Origin: a virus | Length of the DNA: 64,000 nt | Strand: one strand, 5' to 3' | IMG/VR virus record: IMGVR_UViG_3300032011_002687 | Span: 1 to 64,000 of that record | Part shown: piece after piece, positions 18,581-27,659 of the stretch | How positions within the stretch are numbered: position 1 is the first letter of the stretch | How the letters are laid out: every line of letters begins with the position of its first letter | Notes under the pieces: generated by a model | What the model was told of the DNA's origin: nothing | Seen by the model: the letters and a program-made list of their open reading frames with translations, nothing else | The model's database searches: none | Made by a program: the position numbers and the translations under genes

Positions 18581-19041
18581 TAATCAAGGTCCTTGATTAT
18601 ACCCATATCCTTACAAGCATCTAAAAACTCATATTGCCCATAGGTTTTTGCAGTTTCTACATCTAATATACTATCGTGACCTTTGTATTTATCATCCTTT
18701 AATTCTAATGCAGTTAATTTACGAACTTCTGCTAATTTATAGTTCCAACTATTTTGAGTACCATCTGGATAAATTACTCCCAACTTTCCCATATTTAAAA
18801 CTGATGGAAACCACATAAGTTTTCTCTCTTCATCATAAAAAGAAATATCATTCATCAATTGTGATGAACCTAATTGTGCTTTTTTAAGTTCTGGTGAATC
18901 CCACTCGTATGTTGAATTACTTGTGAATCCACAATTAAAACACATATACGATTTAAAATCTTTACCCTCAACTTCTTGAGTATCTTCAAAACATCTCTTG
19001 TCATTAAAACAATTTGGACAGGTTATTATTTTTTCAGCCAT
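18580..19041 (-). CDS. Zinc-ribbon protein, function unknown
   Basis: 153 residues. Two Cys pairs, CPNC (8-11) and CFNC (34-37), form a likely zinc ribbon at the N-terminus; the remainder is a soluble domain without known motifs. It follows the basic protein gene directly. Possibly a nucleic-acid-binding or regulatory protein. Confidence 0.65.
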   Translation of the reverse strand: MAEKIITCPNCFNDKRCFEDTQEVEGKDFKSYMCFNCGFTSNSTYEWDSPELKKAQLGSSQLMNDISFYDEERKLMWFPSVLNMGKLGVIYPDGTQNSWNYKLAEVRKLTALELKDDKYKGHDSILDVETAKTYGQYEFLDACKDMGIIKDLD

Positions 19042-19042
19042 T

Positions 19043-20356
19043 TTACACCTTTTTCAGTTTGGGTAATTTCAACCCTTTATTATCTTCTACTTTATTTAAC
19101 TTAGGTAGTTTCAATTCTACTGCTTTTGGAACTGATTCTACTATTGGGTCAATGATAGATTCAAGTTTATTCTTCATTGATTCATACGAGAATTGCTTCT
19201 TTGTGTATGCTTGTAATTGTTTTCCCTTTACTTGGTACTTACTATAATTATTATGAATCTCACTAAAAACACTTGATGCTACATTATAATTGACTGTAAT
19301 CCATTTATTTTCTGGACTATTGAATGCCATATCCTTTGGAAATGCTTCCATAGGAACTTTAGTTAATGAACCAGGTAATAACTGAGCATAGTTTTTATGT
19401 AAGAAATCTACATGTCCACTCCAACCTGGTGCAACTACTGGTTTACCACTCTGTGCTGCTTCTAATAATGGTCTACCAAATCCCTCTCCGTGAGTGAATG
19501 TGACATGAGCTTTTACCTTTGGATGATTATACATTTCATTCATCTCATTATCTGTAAAATCTCCGTGTATTAAATAGATATTTGGAAGTTTACTACCAAC
19601 TATACCTTTTTTGATATATTTAATTTTCTTTAAAATATCTTCCCTATCTAATATAGAAAAATCTGCACCACTTGTTTTAAGTAATAAAGCAGGTTGATTT
19701 CTTGTATTCTTGAATGTTTCTAAAAATACTTTAATCAACATACCTACATCTTTTCTATCTTGTCCAATTGAACCACCCAACCAATGACCAGTAAATAAAT
19801 AACAAAAATCTTCTGTAATAGGTTTGAATGCATCTTTAACCGTCTTACCAATCTTCTTGGTTTCCTTATAAACATTTGTATCAACACCCTCAAATAAAAC
19901 CTCTGATGGTTTTTGCATTTTTATTTGTCTCTGTTGTTTCTCATCATTAAATTCTGCTTGTTCGAAAACATTTTTAGAAAACTCTGAAGTGAATATTGTG
20001 GTATCCATTCTATTTACACCATCTACCCAACTCGGTATTGGTATAGTGGATTCCATTCCAGCTGTCATACCAATATTTTTTTTACCTATTGGTTGAAACT
20101 CACTTGGAATAACTATATGTAAATGTACATCAGGTTGTTTTTCTAAGTTTGGACCTGAAATTAAATGTGATTTAATTTTATCGTGTTGTGGATTACCATC
20201 TTCCAATGCAGTCATCGGTGTACTTCCCCATCTTACGGAATTAATTTTCACATTGTATTTATCTGATTCAATCAACGCAGAACAAATATCTCGTGAGTGA
20301 TTTCCGTACCCACTACGAGTTTTTACTGGTGCTGTTACTAATATTAATGGTTTCAT
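19043..20356 (-). CDS. GT-B glycosyltransferase (GT4-like)
   Basis: 437 residues. The N-terminus KTRSGYGNHSRDI resembles the 'GG...v..L' acceptor loop of GT4, and the C-terminal block THGEGFGRPLLEAAQSGKPVVAP is the donor-binding E-x7-E motif. The last 25 residues repeat LKLPKLNKVEDN and LKLPKLKKV, a short motif also found at the N-terminus of the neighbouring glycosyltransferase (IKLPKLKSVKEV), suggesting a docking tail or a shared duplication. Confidence 0.85.
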   Translation of the reverse strand: MKPLILVTAPVKTRSGYGNHSRDICSALIESDKYNVKINSVRWGSTPMTALEDGNPQHDKIKSHLISGPNLEKQPDVHLHIVIPSEFQPIGKKNIGMTAGMESTIPIPSWVDGVNRMDTTIFTSEFSKNVFEQAEFNDEKQQRQIKMQKPSEVLFEGVDTNVYKETKKIGKTVKDAFKPITEDFCYLFTGHWLGGSIGQDRKDVGMLIKVFLETFKNTRNQPALLLKTSGADFSILDREDILKKIKYIKKGIVGSKLPNIYLIHGDFTDNEMNEMYNHPKVKAHVTFTHGEGFGRPLLEAAQSGKPVVAPGWSGHVDFLHKNYAQLLPGSLTKVPMEAFPKDMAFNSPENKWITVNYNVASSVFSEIHNNYSKYQVKGKQLQAYTKKQFSYESMKNKLESIIDPIVESVPKAVELKLPKLNKVEDNKGLKLPKLKKV

Positions 20357-20359
20357 ATC

Positions 20360-21796
20360 TTACGCCTTATATGTGTTAACTTTTTTTCTTGGTGTCCATT
20401 TTTCAAATGCAGTTTCCATATGGTCTATGAAATTTTTACACATCCATCGTGCACTCATCATAGATTCATCTCCACTAACCCATTCGTGTCCTTTGAACCC
20501 ACACTCATCTCTTGCTTCTTTACCCATCTCATACCATTCTTTAATCCTAACGGCAGCATCTTGCCAATCACATCTGTCATCAAAAATGTATGGTGTTGGA
20601 ACTGAACCCATCAATGAACGAGTCTTAGGCCAAACTGGTTTACACCACTCACCCCAAGTTAATTCTTCATTGTGTTCCCACTCTTTCCAATTATGTAGAG
20701 ATTTGATTTCTTTATAATCTTCTGCAGTTAAAAGTTTATCATTTACTTTAAATCCTGCTTGGTCTTGTAATCCACCTGTAACATTCACGATGATTGGTGT
20801 TCCACTCATTAATGATTCACAAGTTCCTAATCCGAATCCCTCGTTGGATGCAAGGTTCATTGTAACATCTGCAATATTGTATAAGAAATTCATTTGTTTA
20901 TTTTCAAGTTTCTTAGTACTAAACACCACATTTATTTCTGGTGCAATAGCATTAATTAATGCTGGTAAATCAGTTCCATTTCCATCAACTGGTTGTGTAT
21001 GCATTACATATGTAACTTTATCTCTATCTTCCTTTGGAATGGTACTTACAAATTCTTTAAATGCAAGAATACAATCACCCATCATCTTTCTACGAATATT
21101 TCTATTCACATACAATAATGTAAATTTATGTGGTTTATTACCTAATAACTCATTCTTAAATTTTCTCATCTCTAACAATTCCGCTTCATCCTTAATTGGA
21201 TAGAATTGTGTTTCATTAATTCCGTGTGGTAAGTATGTAGAATCCCAATCTGTTCTTGGTTTTTTCTTTGCAACCTCATCAACTAACCCAACTGTCTGTT
21301 TAGAAATATTCATAATCAAATCACAACTCTCATAAAAGAACTCGTTGTAATGTGGTGCAGGTAAATCATCCCAAATATTGTAATAGAAAATAGGTATGTT
21401 CTGTCTTAACTCGTGTTCCATATGATACAACCATCCCCAAAATCTTGGGTCTGTGTAGTGTAGAATTGCATCTGGCTTTTCAAGTTCCATAATTTCTTTT
21501 AGAATATCTGGATTACCATAACCATCAATTGGATAAACTTTTAAGTATCCATCTGTAACACCAGTTTCTTCTTTTACAGCATCGTGCATATCAACCACTT
21601 TACCCTTATCTGGATGTTCTATTGCTCCACCAATCTGAACCCAATCGTATTTATCAATCGTACCCAATACAAATTCTCTCGACATCGTACCAACCCCACT
21701 TGACATACGAAGGTCATCTGATAGTAAAAGAATCTTTTTCTTCTTACGAGCTTGTACTTCTTTTACTGACTTTAATTTTGGTAATTTAATATCCAT
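20360..21796 (-). CDS. GT-B glycosyltransferase (GT4-like)
   Basis: 478 residues. After an N-terminal IKLPKLKSVKEV tail comes SSGVGTMSREF, the acceptor loop, and near 310-340 NEGFGLGTCESLMSGTPIIV, the E-x7-E donor motif. It is a near neighbour and probable old paralogue of the next enzyme in the operon; the two may act in succession or form a pair through their matching LPKL motifs (inference). Confidence 0.85.
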   Translation of the reverse strand: MDIKLPKLKSVKEVQARKKKKILLLSDDLRMSSGVGTMSREFVLGTIDKYDWVQIGGAIEHPDKGKVVDMHDAVKEETGVTDGYLKVYPIDGYGNPDILKEIMELEKPDAILHYTDPRFWGWLYHMEHELRQNIPIFYYNIWDDLPAPHYNEFFYESCDLIMNISKQTVGLVDEVAKKKPRTDWDSTYLPHGINETQFYPIKDEAELLEMRKFKNELLGNKPHKFTLLYVNRNIRRKMMGDCILAFKEFVSTIPKEDRDKVTYVMHTQPVDGNGTDLPALINAIAPEINVVFSTKKLENKQMNFLYNIADVTMNLASNEGFGLGTCESLMSGTPIIVNVTGGLQDQAGFKVNDKLLTAEDYKEIKSLHNWKEWEHNEELTWGEWCKPVWPKTRSLMGSVPTPYIFDDRCDWQDAAVRIKEWYEMGKEARDECGFKGHEWVSGDESMMSARWMCKNFIDHMETAFEKWTPRKKVNTYKA

Positions 21797-21817
21797 TTAT
21801 AACCCTTATTATTTAAC

Positions 21818-22012
21818 TTAAAATTTACTTCCACTCTGTGTTAACTTATCGTGTTCGAGAATTTCTTTTCGAAACTCTTCATCATAAACAAACTTATTCA
21901 GCGTCCTGTTTACCAACTTCTGTAGTGAGAACTCCGACTCAATTGTCTCACTTTTAAACTTACTATATAACTCCGATATTACTTTTACCGAAGTTAATTT
22001 AATCTCTTTCAT
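21818..22012 (-). CDS. Small ribbon-helix-helix-like protein
   Basis: 64 residues. A short beta-like segment (KEIKLTSVKVI) followed by two helices, FSLQKLVNRTLNKF and EEFRKEIL, recalls phage ribbon-helix-helix regulators. It is the first gene of the sugar operon, with an AT-rich candidate promoter 29 bases upstream, so it could regulate it. Similarity is by eye only. Confidence 0.5.
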   Translation of the reverse strand: MKEIKLTSVKVISELYSKFKSETIESEFSLQKLVNRTLNKFVYDEEFRKEILEHDKLTQSGSKF

Positions 22013-22040
22013 AATATATCCTCAATCATTATATACATAT

Positions 22041-22050
22041 ATATAAATAT
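22041..22050 (-). promoter_or_regulatory. Candidate late-type promoter element before the sugar operon
   Basis: On the minus strand ATATTTATAT lies about 29 bases before the first gene of the sugar operon, in an AT-only tract. It resembles the GATATWTATTAT elements before structural genes but lacks the leading G. The AT-rich setting makes chance similarity likely. Confidence 0.3.
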
Positions 22051-22054
22051 ATAC

Positions 22055-22462
22055 TTAATCAATAATAATGTATTTTTTTTCTATTTTATGTGAATACTTT
22101 AATGCGGATAATGTACCATTAGTTACCTCACCATTAGTACAAAATGCAACTACTTTATCACTATACTCTACTAAATCTTTATTTCTTCTATGATAATGTC
22201 CCACATTATATGGTTTACCATATCTAAATGATTCCATTACACAATGCATATTATGTGATTCGTGGTATGCAGGAAACTCAGAATATTTTACATCGAAATC
22301 TAATGCAAACTTCTTAGCATATTTATCTGCTCCATCTTTTGCACCACCACTAACGATTTCTAATCTATTCTTAAACTTTTCTTTTAGTTCCCAAATAAAT
22401 TTTTGAATCTTTCTGTTATTTGTGTAACTCCGACTTCCGATGATTGCTATCTTCACCGTCAT
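22055..22462 (-). CDS. SLOG-superfamily protein (YspA/DUF2493-like)
   Basis: About 135 residues from ATG 22462. IAIIGSRSYTN at the N-terminus and IVSGGAKDGADKYA near 40-53 are the two nucleotide-binding loops of the SLOG/DprA-like Rossmann fold, and VAFCTNG follows. Relatives bind or process nucleotide or sugar-nucleotide ligands. A longer frame from 22507 would overlap the upstream gene by 92 bases and adds no conserved part. Confidence 0.7.
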   Translation of the reverse strand: MTVKIAIIGSRSYTNNRKIQKFIWELKEKFKNRLEIVSGGAKDGADKYAKKFALDFDVKYSEFPAYHESHNMHCVMESFRYGKPYNVGHYHRRNKDLVEYSDKVVAFCTNGEVTNGTLSALKYSHKIEKKYIIID

Positions 22463-22898
22463 TTCTTTTTTGTTTTTTGATTGGTTTATCATTTGTAACG
22501 AACTCATATATAACTTTAAATTCTTCTAATCCCTCTATAATATCTTTAGGTTCTACATATCTCCACGAGAATCTTGTATATTGATTCTTAATACCCGTTG
22601 CATCTGGTGTAAGGGAATCCACCATTTTGTATGACATTACATCATACCATATAAAATCATTTTGTGTATCAAAATAGTATGGTCTGATAATAGTTTTAAA
22701 ATTTGTGTGCTTTTCACTTTCCCAACTATCAAGAAAATCTTTTACTTCTTTTGCTTTTAAATCTGGTTCGTGATACCAAAAATATAATCTTGCACTACGA
22801 ACATCATTTGAAATATCAGTTAACATCTTTATAATCTCTTCAGTATAACCACCTTTAATAACATCTGGTAAGTACAATCTTATATTTGGATTTATCAT
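22416..22898 (-). CDS. Conserved-looking protein, function unknown
   Basis: 160 residues, soluble, aromatic-rich, with no recognised motif; the C-terminus is charged (KKQKRNDGED). It overlaps the nuclease gene upstream by four bases, placing it in one transcript with the Nmad1-like and PD-(D/E)XK genes. Confidence 0.6.
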   Translation of the reverse strand: MINPNIRLYLPDVIKGGYTEEIIKMLTDISNDVRSARLYFWYHEPDLKAKEVKDFLDSWESEKHTNFKTIIRPYYFDTQNDFIWYDVMSYKMVDSLTPDATGIKNQYTRFSWRYVEPKDIIEGLEEFKVIYEFVTNDKPIKKQKRNDGEDSNHRKSELHK

Positions 22899-23761
22899 TT
22901 CATATTCCTATCACATAAATCTGGTTTAGTTTTGAACTCACAATATTTACAATTCTTTGCTGATGCAATCTTAGTATATTCTTTCAGCACTTGTTTACCC
23001 TCTGAATCAAAACAATCATCAATAAACTCTTGTAACCTTTTCATAACCCTATTTACACTTGGTGTTCCACTTGCTGGTGAAAAGGTTTGTATTCTCTTTT
23101 GTGGATATTGTAAGTTCTCATACAATTTTCTCTTCAATATTAAATATTCAATATCTATTTTATCGACTGAAATATCTCGTTGTTTTGCAAAGAAATGTTT
23201 ATATAATAGTAACTGATTAGTTTTATTCTTATCGGCTTTTTGCCATTTGTTCCAACCCATCGTAGATGTTTTGATATCTATAATCTTAACTCTACCTCTT
23301 CGTTTATCGTGTATAACTACATCCATATACCCAATGAACTTCATTTGGTTTGGTAAATCAAAATTCAAATCTAATTCTATCCCAAGTAACTCGTGGTCTT
23401 TTTTAGGGAAGTATCTATTTTTTAACTTTAAGAACTCACCAATAATATTTAACCCATCTTGGTAAAACTCTTTCATCTCTGGCAAAGTTATTGGTAATTC
23501 ATTTTCTGAAGAGGCAACTGCCTTCTTGTAGTTTTCTTCCATTCTGTATAGTAGAATTTCTTTTAATGGAAGTGAATCTGCTTTCTTTATGGTTTTCTCA
23601 TAATAACAAACTAAGTATGCTTGGATTGTTTCGTGAACCGCAGTTCCAAAGACCGTGTAGATATTACCCTCGAATGTACCGAGTTTATCTACATAGTTAA
23701 GTTTCCACATTTGTGGGCATTTATCCCATTGTGAAAATTGACTATAACTTATTCTGGCCAA
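22895..23761 (-). CDS. PD-(D/E)XK exonuclease, Cas4/RecB-like with Fe-S cysteines
   Basis: 288 residues. SYSQFSQWDKCPQMWKL near 5-21 is the usual N-terminal helix with its Cys, GTAVHETIQAYL supplies the conserved His, GYMDVV the Asp and IIDIKTS the E/DxK lysine. Three C-terminal cysteines (CKYC...C) complete a four-Cys cluster as in Cas4/AddB enzymes. It likely degrades or trims DNA ends during replication or recombination. The start is TTG, immediately after the upstream stop. Confidence 0.85.
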   Translation of the reverse strand: MARISYSQFSQWDKCPQMWKLNYVDKLGTFEGNIYTVFGTAVHETIQAYLVCYYEKTIKKADSLPLKEILLYRMEENYKKAVASSENELPITLPEMKEFYQDGLNIIGEFLKLKNRYFPKKDHELLGIELDLNFDLPNQMKFIGYMDVVIHDKRRGRVKIIDIKTSTMGWNKWQKADKNKTNQLLLYKHFFAKQRDISVDKIDIEYLILKRKLYENLQYPQKRIQTFSPASGTPSVNRVMKRLQEFIDDCFDSEGKQVLKEYTKIASAKNCKYCEFKTKPDLCDRNMK

Positions 23762-24157
23762 TTATCTACCCCATTTTCCATTTTTAACAATTGTTGCCAT
23801 AATACCATAATTAGATACATCTAAGAACGCATCTTCCATTGGTTCATCCTTTACAGCATTTACCCTACCACTCATCAATAGAGTTTTCAACCTCTGTATT
23901 TTATCGTTCATCCTAAACCATAAACCAGTAAGAGATAATTTAATATCCTCTTCTGTTTTTAGTGGTGAACCAACTGATATATTACCTGGGCCATAATCGT
24001 GTTGTTTGTGTAGGAACAATTCATATTGTTCTCGTTGTAATCTACGAAACTCTGTAGTCATCTCTGGCCATTCTTTTTCCATCTGTGCAATAATATTTGC
24101 ACTTGTTTTATCAACTACTTGTTTTGTAGATTTATCTTTTATATATGTTTCACTCAT
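23762..24157 (-). CDS. Nmad1-type (DUF1599) nucleotide-modification-associated protein
   Basis: 131 residues. The helix with HKQHDYGPGN near 50-59, GLWFRMNDKIQRLKTL and MEDAFLDVSNYGIMA are the conserved blocks of this all-alpha family, related by name to nucleotide modification. Its catalytic role is not established. First gene behind the sigma70-type promoter at 24181-24210, so probably expressed early. Confidence 0.72.
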   Translation of the reverse strand: MSETYIKDKSTKQVVDKTSANIIAQMEKEWPEMTTEFRRLQREQYELFLHKQHDYGPGNISVGSPLKTEEDIKLSLTGLWFRMNDKIQRLKTLLMSGRVNAVKDEPMEDAFLDVSNYGIMATIVKNGKWGR

Positions 24158-24180
24158 ATTTTACTCCGATTTCATACTTG

Positions 24181-24210
24181 AATATACGACATTTTTCATA
24201 TAAGAGTCAA
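24181..24210 (-). promoter_or_regulatory. Sigma70-type early promoter
   Basis: On the minus strand TTGACT at 24210-24205 is followed by 18 bases and TATATT at 24186-24181. The upstream AAAAAAGTAC stretch is shared with the promoter before the polymerase gene. It points at the Nmad1-nuclease-SLOG block. Confidence 0.78.
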
Positions 24211-24218
24211 GTACTTTT

Positions 24219-24785
24219 TTAAATAATTTTATCGATGATACCATATTCTAAACATTGTGCGGCATCTAAGTATGTATCGTTTCTATTCATTCTCTTCCAA
24301 AACTTCACATCCTTGTTAGTTACTTCTGCAAGTAACTCATTAATATCTTTTGCTAATTCCTTTAAGTGGTCAACACCTCTCATAACATCTGTAGATTTAC
24401 CAACCTCTACTGCTGAACCCTCGTGTACCATCACAGTCGAATGTTTTGTCATTGTTCTTTCACCAGTACCACATGCTAATAAAACTGCTGCAGCACTCAT
24501 ACAAGTTCCAACACAATGTGTATTCACTTTAATATCCATATTGTGTATATAATCTACCAATCCTAACATAGCATAAACATCACCACCATAGGAAGCAATA
24601 TTAAGATTTATAGCATTCAAATGTGGATTTACTCTTACCAAATAATCTAACTTAACTATCGTACTATACAAACTATCAATATCAAATTCAAAATTCATAT
24701 AGGTAGTGTTGGTTTTTGAATTAACACCCCACTCCATCTCTGACATTGCGAATTGTTCTTCTTTTTTAAAACCTTGTTCTGCCAT
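24219..24785 (-). CDS. ClpP-like serine protease
   Basis: 188 residues. The ClpP crotonase fold is visible: NIASYGGDVYAMLGLVDYI, catalytic Ser in THCVGTCMSAAAVLLACG (S97) and His in HSTVMVHEG (H121). Length is near that of ClpP. Phage ClpP-like enzymes are used for prohead maturation or for protein turnover; here it sits among replication genes rather than head genes, so its role is open. There is no ClpX-binding signature I can judge. Confidence 0.85.
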   Translation of the reverse strand: MAEQGFKKEEQFAMSEMEWGVNSKTNTTYMNFEFDIDSLYSTIVKLDYLVRVNPHLNAINLNIASYGGDVYAMLGLVDYIHNMDIKVNTHCVGTCMSAAAVLLACGTGERTMTKHSTVMVHEGSAVEVGKSTDVMRGVDHLKELAKDINELLAEVTNKDVKFWKRMNRNDTYLDAAQCLEYGIIDKII

Positions 24786-25219
24786 TACTTACTCCATATT
24801 TTTTTTAATTGTTTATCATCCACACCATATCTCATTATAATGCTTGTTACTTGTTGTTTTGTTAATATATCCAAATGTTGTTCAACTTCTCGTGTACTAC
24901 ATTCAAAGTAATCCACTAAATGTTCCATAGCCCATTTTTCAACTTTTGATTTCTTTTTAGATTTGGTATATCTAAGAAATGTTCTACCTCTTGGTATTAT
25001 GTCAATATAAAACTGATACAAATTCTTTGGTTTTAGTTCCCAATACTTTTGTATCTCATTTACAACCTCTAACCATTCAGATTTCATACTAAGAAATCGA
25101 TGTACCATATAGTTACTCCAAGTTTTTTTATCAGCATCTGATAAGGAGTCCCAATACATAGTATTTTGAACATTAGTAATTTGTTTTATGTGGTCGAATA
25201 ACGATTTTGTTTTTGCCAT
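24785..25219 (-). CDS. 62: Clamp-loader small subunit (T4 gp62-like)
   Basis: 144 residues. WSNYMVHRFLSM and YQFYIDIIPRGRTFLRYTK resemble the gp62 blocks of marine T4-type phages (short residues before an RxKRFxKW-like motif), then YFECSTREVEQHLDILT matches the C-terminal helices. It partners gp44 in loading the gp45 clamp. In this genome gp44 lies over 4 kb away, separated by oxygenase genes, unlike the adjacent T4 arrangement. The call rests on pattern similarity in a divergent family. Confidence 0.7.
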   Translation of the reverse strand: MAKTKSLFDHIKQITNVQNTMYWDSLSDADKKTWSNYMVHRFLSMKSEWLEVVNEIQKYWELKPKNLYQFYIDIIPRGRTFLRYTKSKKKSKVEKWAMEHLVDYFECSTREVEQHLDILTKQQVTSIIMRYGVDDKQLKKIWSK

Positions 25220-25233
25220 AATAACCTTTTGAT

Positions 25234-25245
25234 GTATATAAATAG
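25234..25245 (-). promoter_or_regulatory. Candidate late-type promoter element before gp62
   Basis: CTATTTATATAC on the minus strand, about 20 bases before the gp62 start, followed by an AGAGA/TCTCT hairpin on its upstream side (25244-25259). Weak member of the GATATWTATTAT set. Confidence 0.3.
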
Positions 25246-25269
25246 AGAATATAATCTCTAAAATTTAAT

Positions 25270-25866
25270 TTATTTAAAAGTGTTTCCTGCAACCCAACAA
25301 ACACTTGTGTACCTTACACCTTTAGTAACTGGTGTAACTTGGTGTCCTGCAAATGATGGAAATATAATCAATCTACCTGGTTCTGGTTCAATTATAGTAT
25401 CATCAAATAATATAAAATCTCCACCCTCATATTCATTATTTAAAAATAATACTGCAGTCATTTTAACTATACTGAAATCATCTGATGGATGAAAATCTGC
25501 GTGTGGTGTGTACCAATCTCCAACTTCATATTTATGACCAGTATATTCATTTCTATGAATCCCACCGATATCAAATTTATAATAAAGTTGATTTGCTAGT
25601 TTAAATGCGTTCCAATATTTTGTTAATATTTCCTCATCCGTATAGAGTGCAACATTTAAGTTACAAACTGCAGGGTCTTTTTTATACTTAGGATTAGAAT
25701 CTGCACCATAGTAAACATCCTTTTGTTTCTTCACACAATCTTTATCAATTCGTGTTATAAACTCATCACACTCTTCTTGAGTAATAAAGTTTTTTCTATC
25801 CACCCACCATCTAAAATTTGGATTAGGTGTAAAGTTCTGTTCTACTGGTTTATACAAAGGTATCAC
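25270..25866 (-). CDS. 2OG-Fe(II) oxygenase (prolyl-4-hydroxylase-like), copy 1
   Basis: 198 residues with the metal triad H122-x-D124 (PHAD) and H175 (AGHQVTP) and the 2-oxoglutarate-binding Arg185 (KGVRYT). GTG start, 17-base overlap with the next copy. The family hydroxylates proline or other residues or small molecules, using 2-oxoglutarate and O2. Substrate unknown. Confidence 0.87.
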   Translation of the reverse strand: MIPLYKPVEQNFTPNPNFRWWVDRKNFITQEECDEFITRIDKDCVKKQKDVYYGADSNPKYKKDPAVCNLNVALYTDEEILTKYWNAFKLANQLYYKFDIGGIHRNEYTGHKYEVGDWYTPHADFHPSDDFSIVKMTAVLFLNNEYEGGDFILFDDTIIEPEPGRLIIFPSFAGHQVTPVTKGVRYTSVCWVAGNTFK

Positions 25867-26458
25867 CTATTATAAATTCTTGAATACAATGTCGTATTCC
25901 CTTTGTAACTGGAGTTACTCTATGAAAAAATATTGGTGAGAATACAATTAAAGTTCCCTTTTCTTGTGGAATTGTATAATACTCCATAGAATGTGGGTCT
26001 TGTATAGCAAATTGTGTTTTACCACCCTCATATTCACTTGGGTCTGTTAATTGTACAATACACGCTAACTTTCTTAAAGAACTTTGACCTGCATTAAAAT
26101 CTGAATGCCAAGTATAAAAATCTTCAGTCTCTCCATTATACTGAATCATTTTTATATTGTTTTCTACTTCTTGAATATTAAAGTTCCAAGATAACTGATT
26201 CATTACTTTTGCAGATAGAAATAATTTCTGTTGTATATCTGAATAATCACCCTTTGCATAATCTCTCATATCTTTATGTAAATACCATTCTTTAACACTT
26301 CTAAATTCTAAATTATGGTCTGAACCCATATGTGGTTCTATACAACCTGTCTCACCCTTTTCCGTACTTTTAACCCTTTCAATAAACTCATCACATTCTT
26401 CTGGTGTAAAGAAGTTTGGTTTTGTCATATACCATTGAAAGTTTTCATTCTTTTTCAT
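25850..26458 (-). CDS. 2OG-Fe(II) oxygenase, copy 2
   Basis: 202 residues: HSD (H118, D120), distal HRVTPV and KGIRHC supply the complete facial triad and the 2OG Arg. Sequence blocks such as YEGG and VTPVTKG match copy 1, indicating tandem duplication. Overlaps copies 1 and 3 by 17 and 4 bases. Confidence 0.87.
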   Translation of the reverse strand: MKKNENFQWYMTKPNFFTPEECDEFIERVKSTEKGETGCIEPHMGSDHNLEFRSVKEWYLHKDMRDYAKGDYSDIQQKLFLSAKVMNQLSWNFNIQEVENNIKMIQYNGETEDFYTWHSDFNAGQSSLRKLACIVQLTDPSEYEGGKTQFAIQDPHSMEYYTIPQEKGTLIVFSPIFFHRVTPVTKGIRHCIQEFIIGDTFV

Positions 26459-27063
26459 CTTAGTGGTTCTCCTATGTAGGTTTCTCTCATTATAAATCTT
26501 TCTCCACTTTTAAGTGGTGTAACCATATGGTTCGTAAACGATGGGAACATAAATAAATATCCTTGTTTATATGGACATTTAAAAAAATCTTCTTTTTCAT
26601 TACTAAATGCAAAATGTAAATCACCACCATCAAAATCTTTTGGGTCGGATATTTGAATCAAGCAAGTTATTTTGTTTAATGATAGTATTCCAGCATCTGT
26701 ACCCGAATGCCAATTGAAATGGTCTCCCTTTTGATATTCAATAGTTCTAAAATCCCCTTGATTTCGTTCAATATCGAATTTCCAAACCCTATCATTTGTA
26801 ATCTTTACTATAGTATTTAGTTTATCTACCAACCAACTATAATCATTCTTTATATTACTATTTAATTCTGGTAATAAATATATTTCATTACAATCACGAT
26901 GGTGAGATGGATTAACTTTTGTAGGCTCTTCTTCTTGTGGATTATATGTTCCACCTTGAACCCAACTATCTTCACCCTTAACTTTTTTTACTAAATCATT
27001 ACATTGTTCTACACTAAGAAATGGTAAATGTATAAACCATTTAAAATCATTGTTTTCTTTCAC
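26455..27063 (-). CDS. 2OG-Fe(II) oxygenase-like, copy 3, altered metal motif
   Basis: 202 residues aligned over its full length with its neighbours. Where copies 1, 2 and 4 read HAD, HSD or HPD, this one reads HSG followed by TD, so the metal Asp is lost or shifted by two residues. The distal MVTPL and GERF elements remain. GTG start in a GTGA overlap. It may be inactive or a binding subunit. Confidence 0.8.
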   Translation of the reverse strand: MKENNDFKWFIHLPFLSVEQCNDLVKKVKGEDSWVQGGTYNPQEEEPTKVNPSHHRDCNEIYLLPELNSNIKNDYSWLVDKLNTIVKITNDRVWKFDIERNQGDFRTIEYQKGDHFNWHSGTDAGILSLNKITCLIQISDPKDFDGGDLHFAFSNEKEDFFKCPYKQGYLFMFPSFTNHMVTPLKSGERFIMRETYIGEPLR

Positions 27064-27650
27064 CTAAAAGTATCTCCGTGTAACCAACCAACGATGGAAT
27101 ATCTTGAGCCAGAAAGTAATGGTGTAATTCTATGTATTACTAATGGATTAAAAATAATTACACTCCCCTTTTTTCTCGTACCCTTAACAAAACTATCACT
27201 ATCTTTGGTTGTTAATGCAAACTCTAAATCTCCACCATCATAATCATCACCATCTGATAATTGAACTATAACACTTAATTTTCTCGTTGATTCATCACCT
27301 TTACCAAAATCTGGATGCCATCCATACCCATCACCCTTTACATATTTTAATAGTTTGAAATTCTCGTAAGAATCCCAATCAATATCGTAATTGAAATGTA
27401 GTTTATTAGCAACCTTAGTGAGATTTAATATTTTATCAGTAATTTTACTACTTTCTATTTGGAACTCTGTTGCTTTTCTGTAATCTCTAACCTCACTACC
27501 ACCCAAACCAACAAGTTCGGCTCTACTACCATTGGTATTGATTGTGTGTTGAGATTCACCAAAACTTTTATTTTTAATAAAATCTATTTCTGAATCACTT
27601 AGAAAGTTTTCCTTTTCAACATAATACTTAAAACCATTATTTTTTTTCAT
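27060..27650 (-). CDS. 2OG-Fe(II) oxygenase, copy 4
   Basis: 196 residues: WHPDFGKG has the HxD pair, HRITPLLSG the distal His and SRYSI the Arg. First of the four tandem copies in transcription order after the Hint-protein gene. All elements intact. Substrate unknown. Confidence 0.87.
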   Translation of the reverse strand: MKKNNGFKYYVEKENFLSDSEIDFIKNKSFGESQHTINTNGSRAELVGLGGSEVRDYRKATEFQIESSKITDKILNLTKVANKLHFNYDIDWDSYENFKLLKYVKGDGYGWHPDFGKGDESTRKLSVIVQLSDGDDYDGGDLEFALTTKDSDSFVKGTRKKGSVIIFNPLVIHRITPLLSGSRYSIVGWLHGDTFR

Positions 27651-27659
27651 ACTTACTCT

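Noticed and set aside
25244-25259. AGAGA/TCTCT hairpin as a terminator before gp62
   Set aside because: Only five pairs, no GC-rich stem and no T-run on the minus strand; it overlaps a promoter-like tract.
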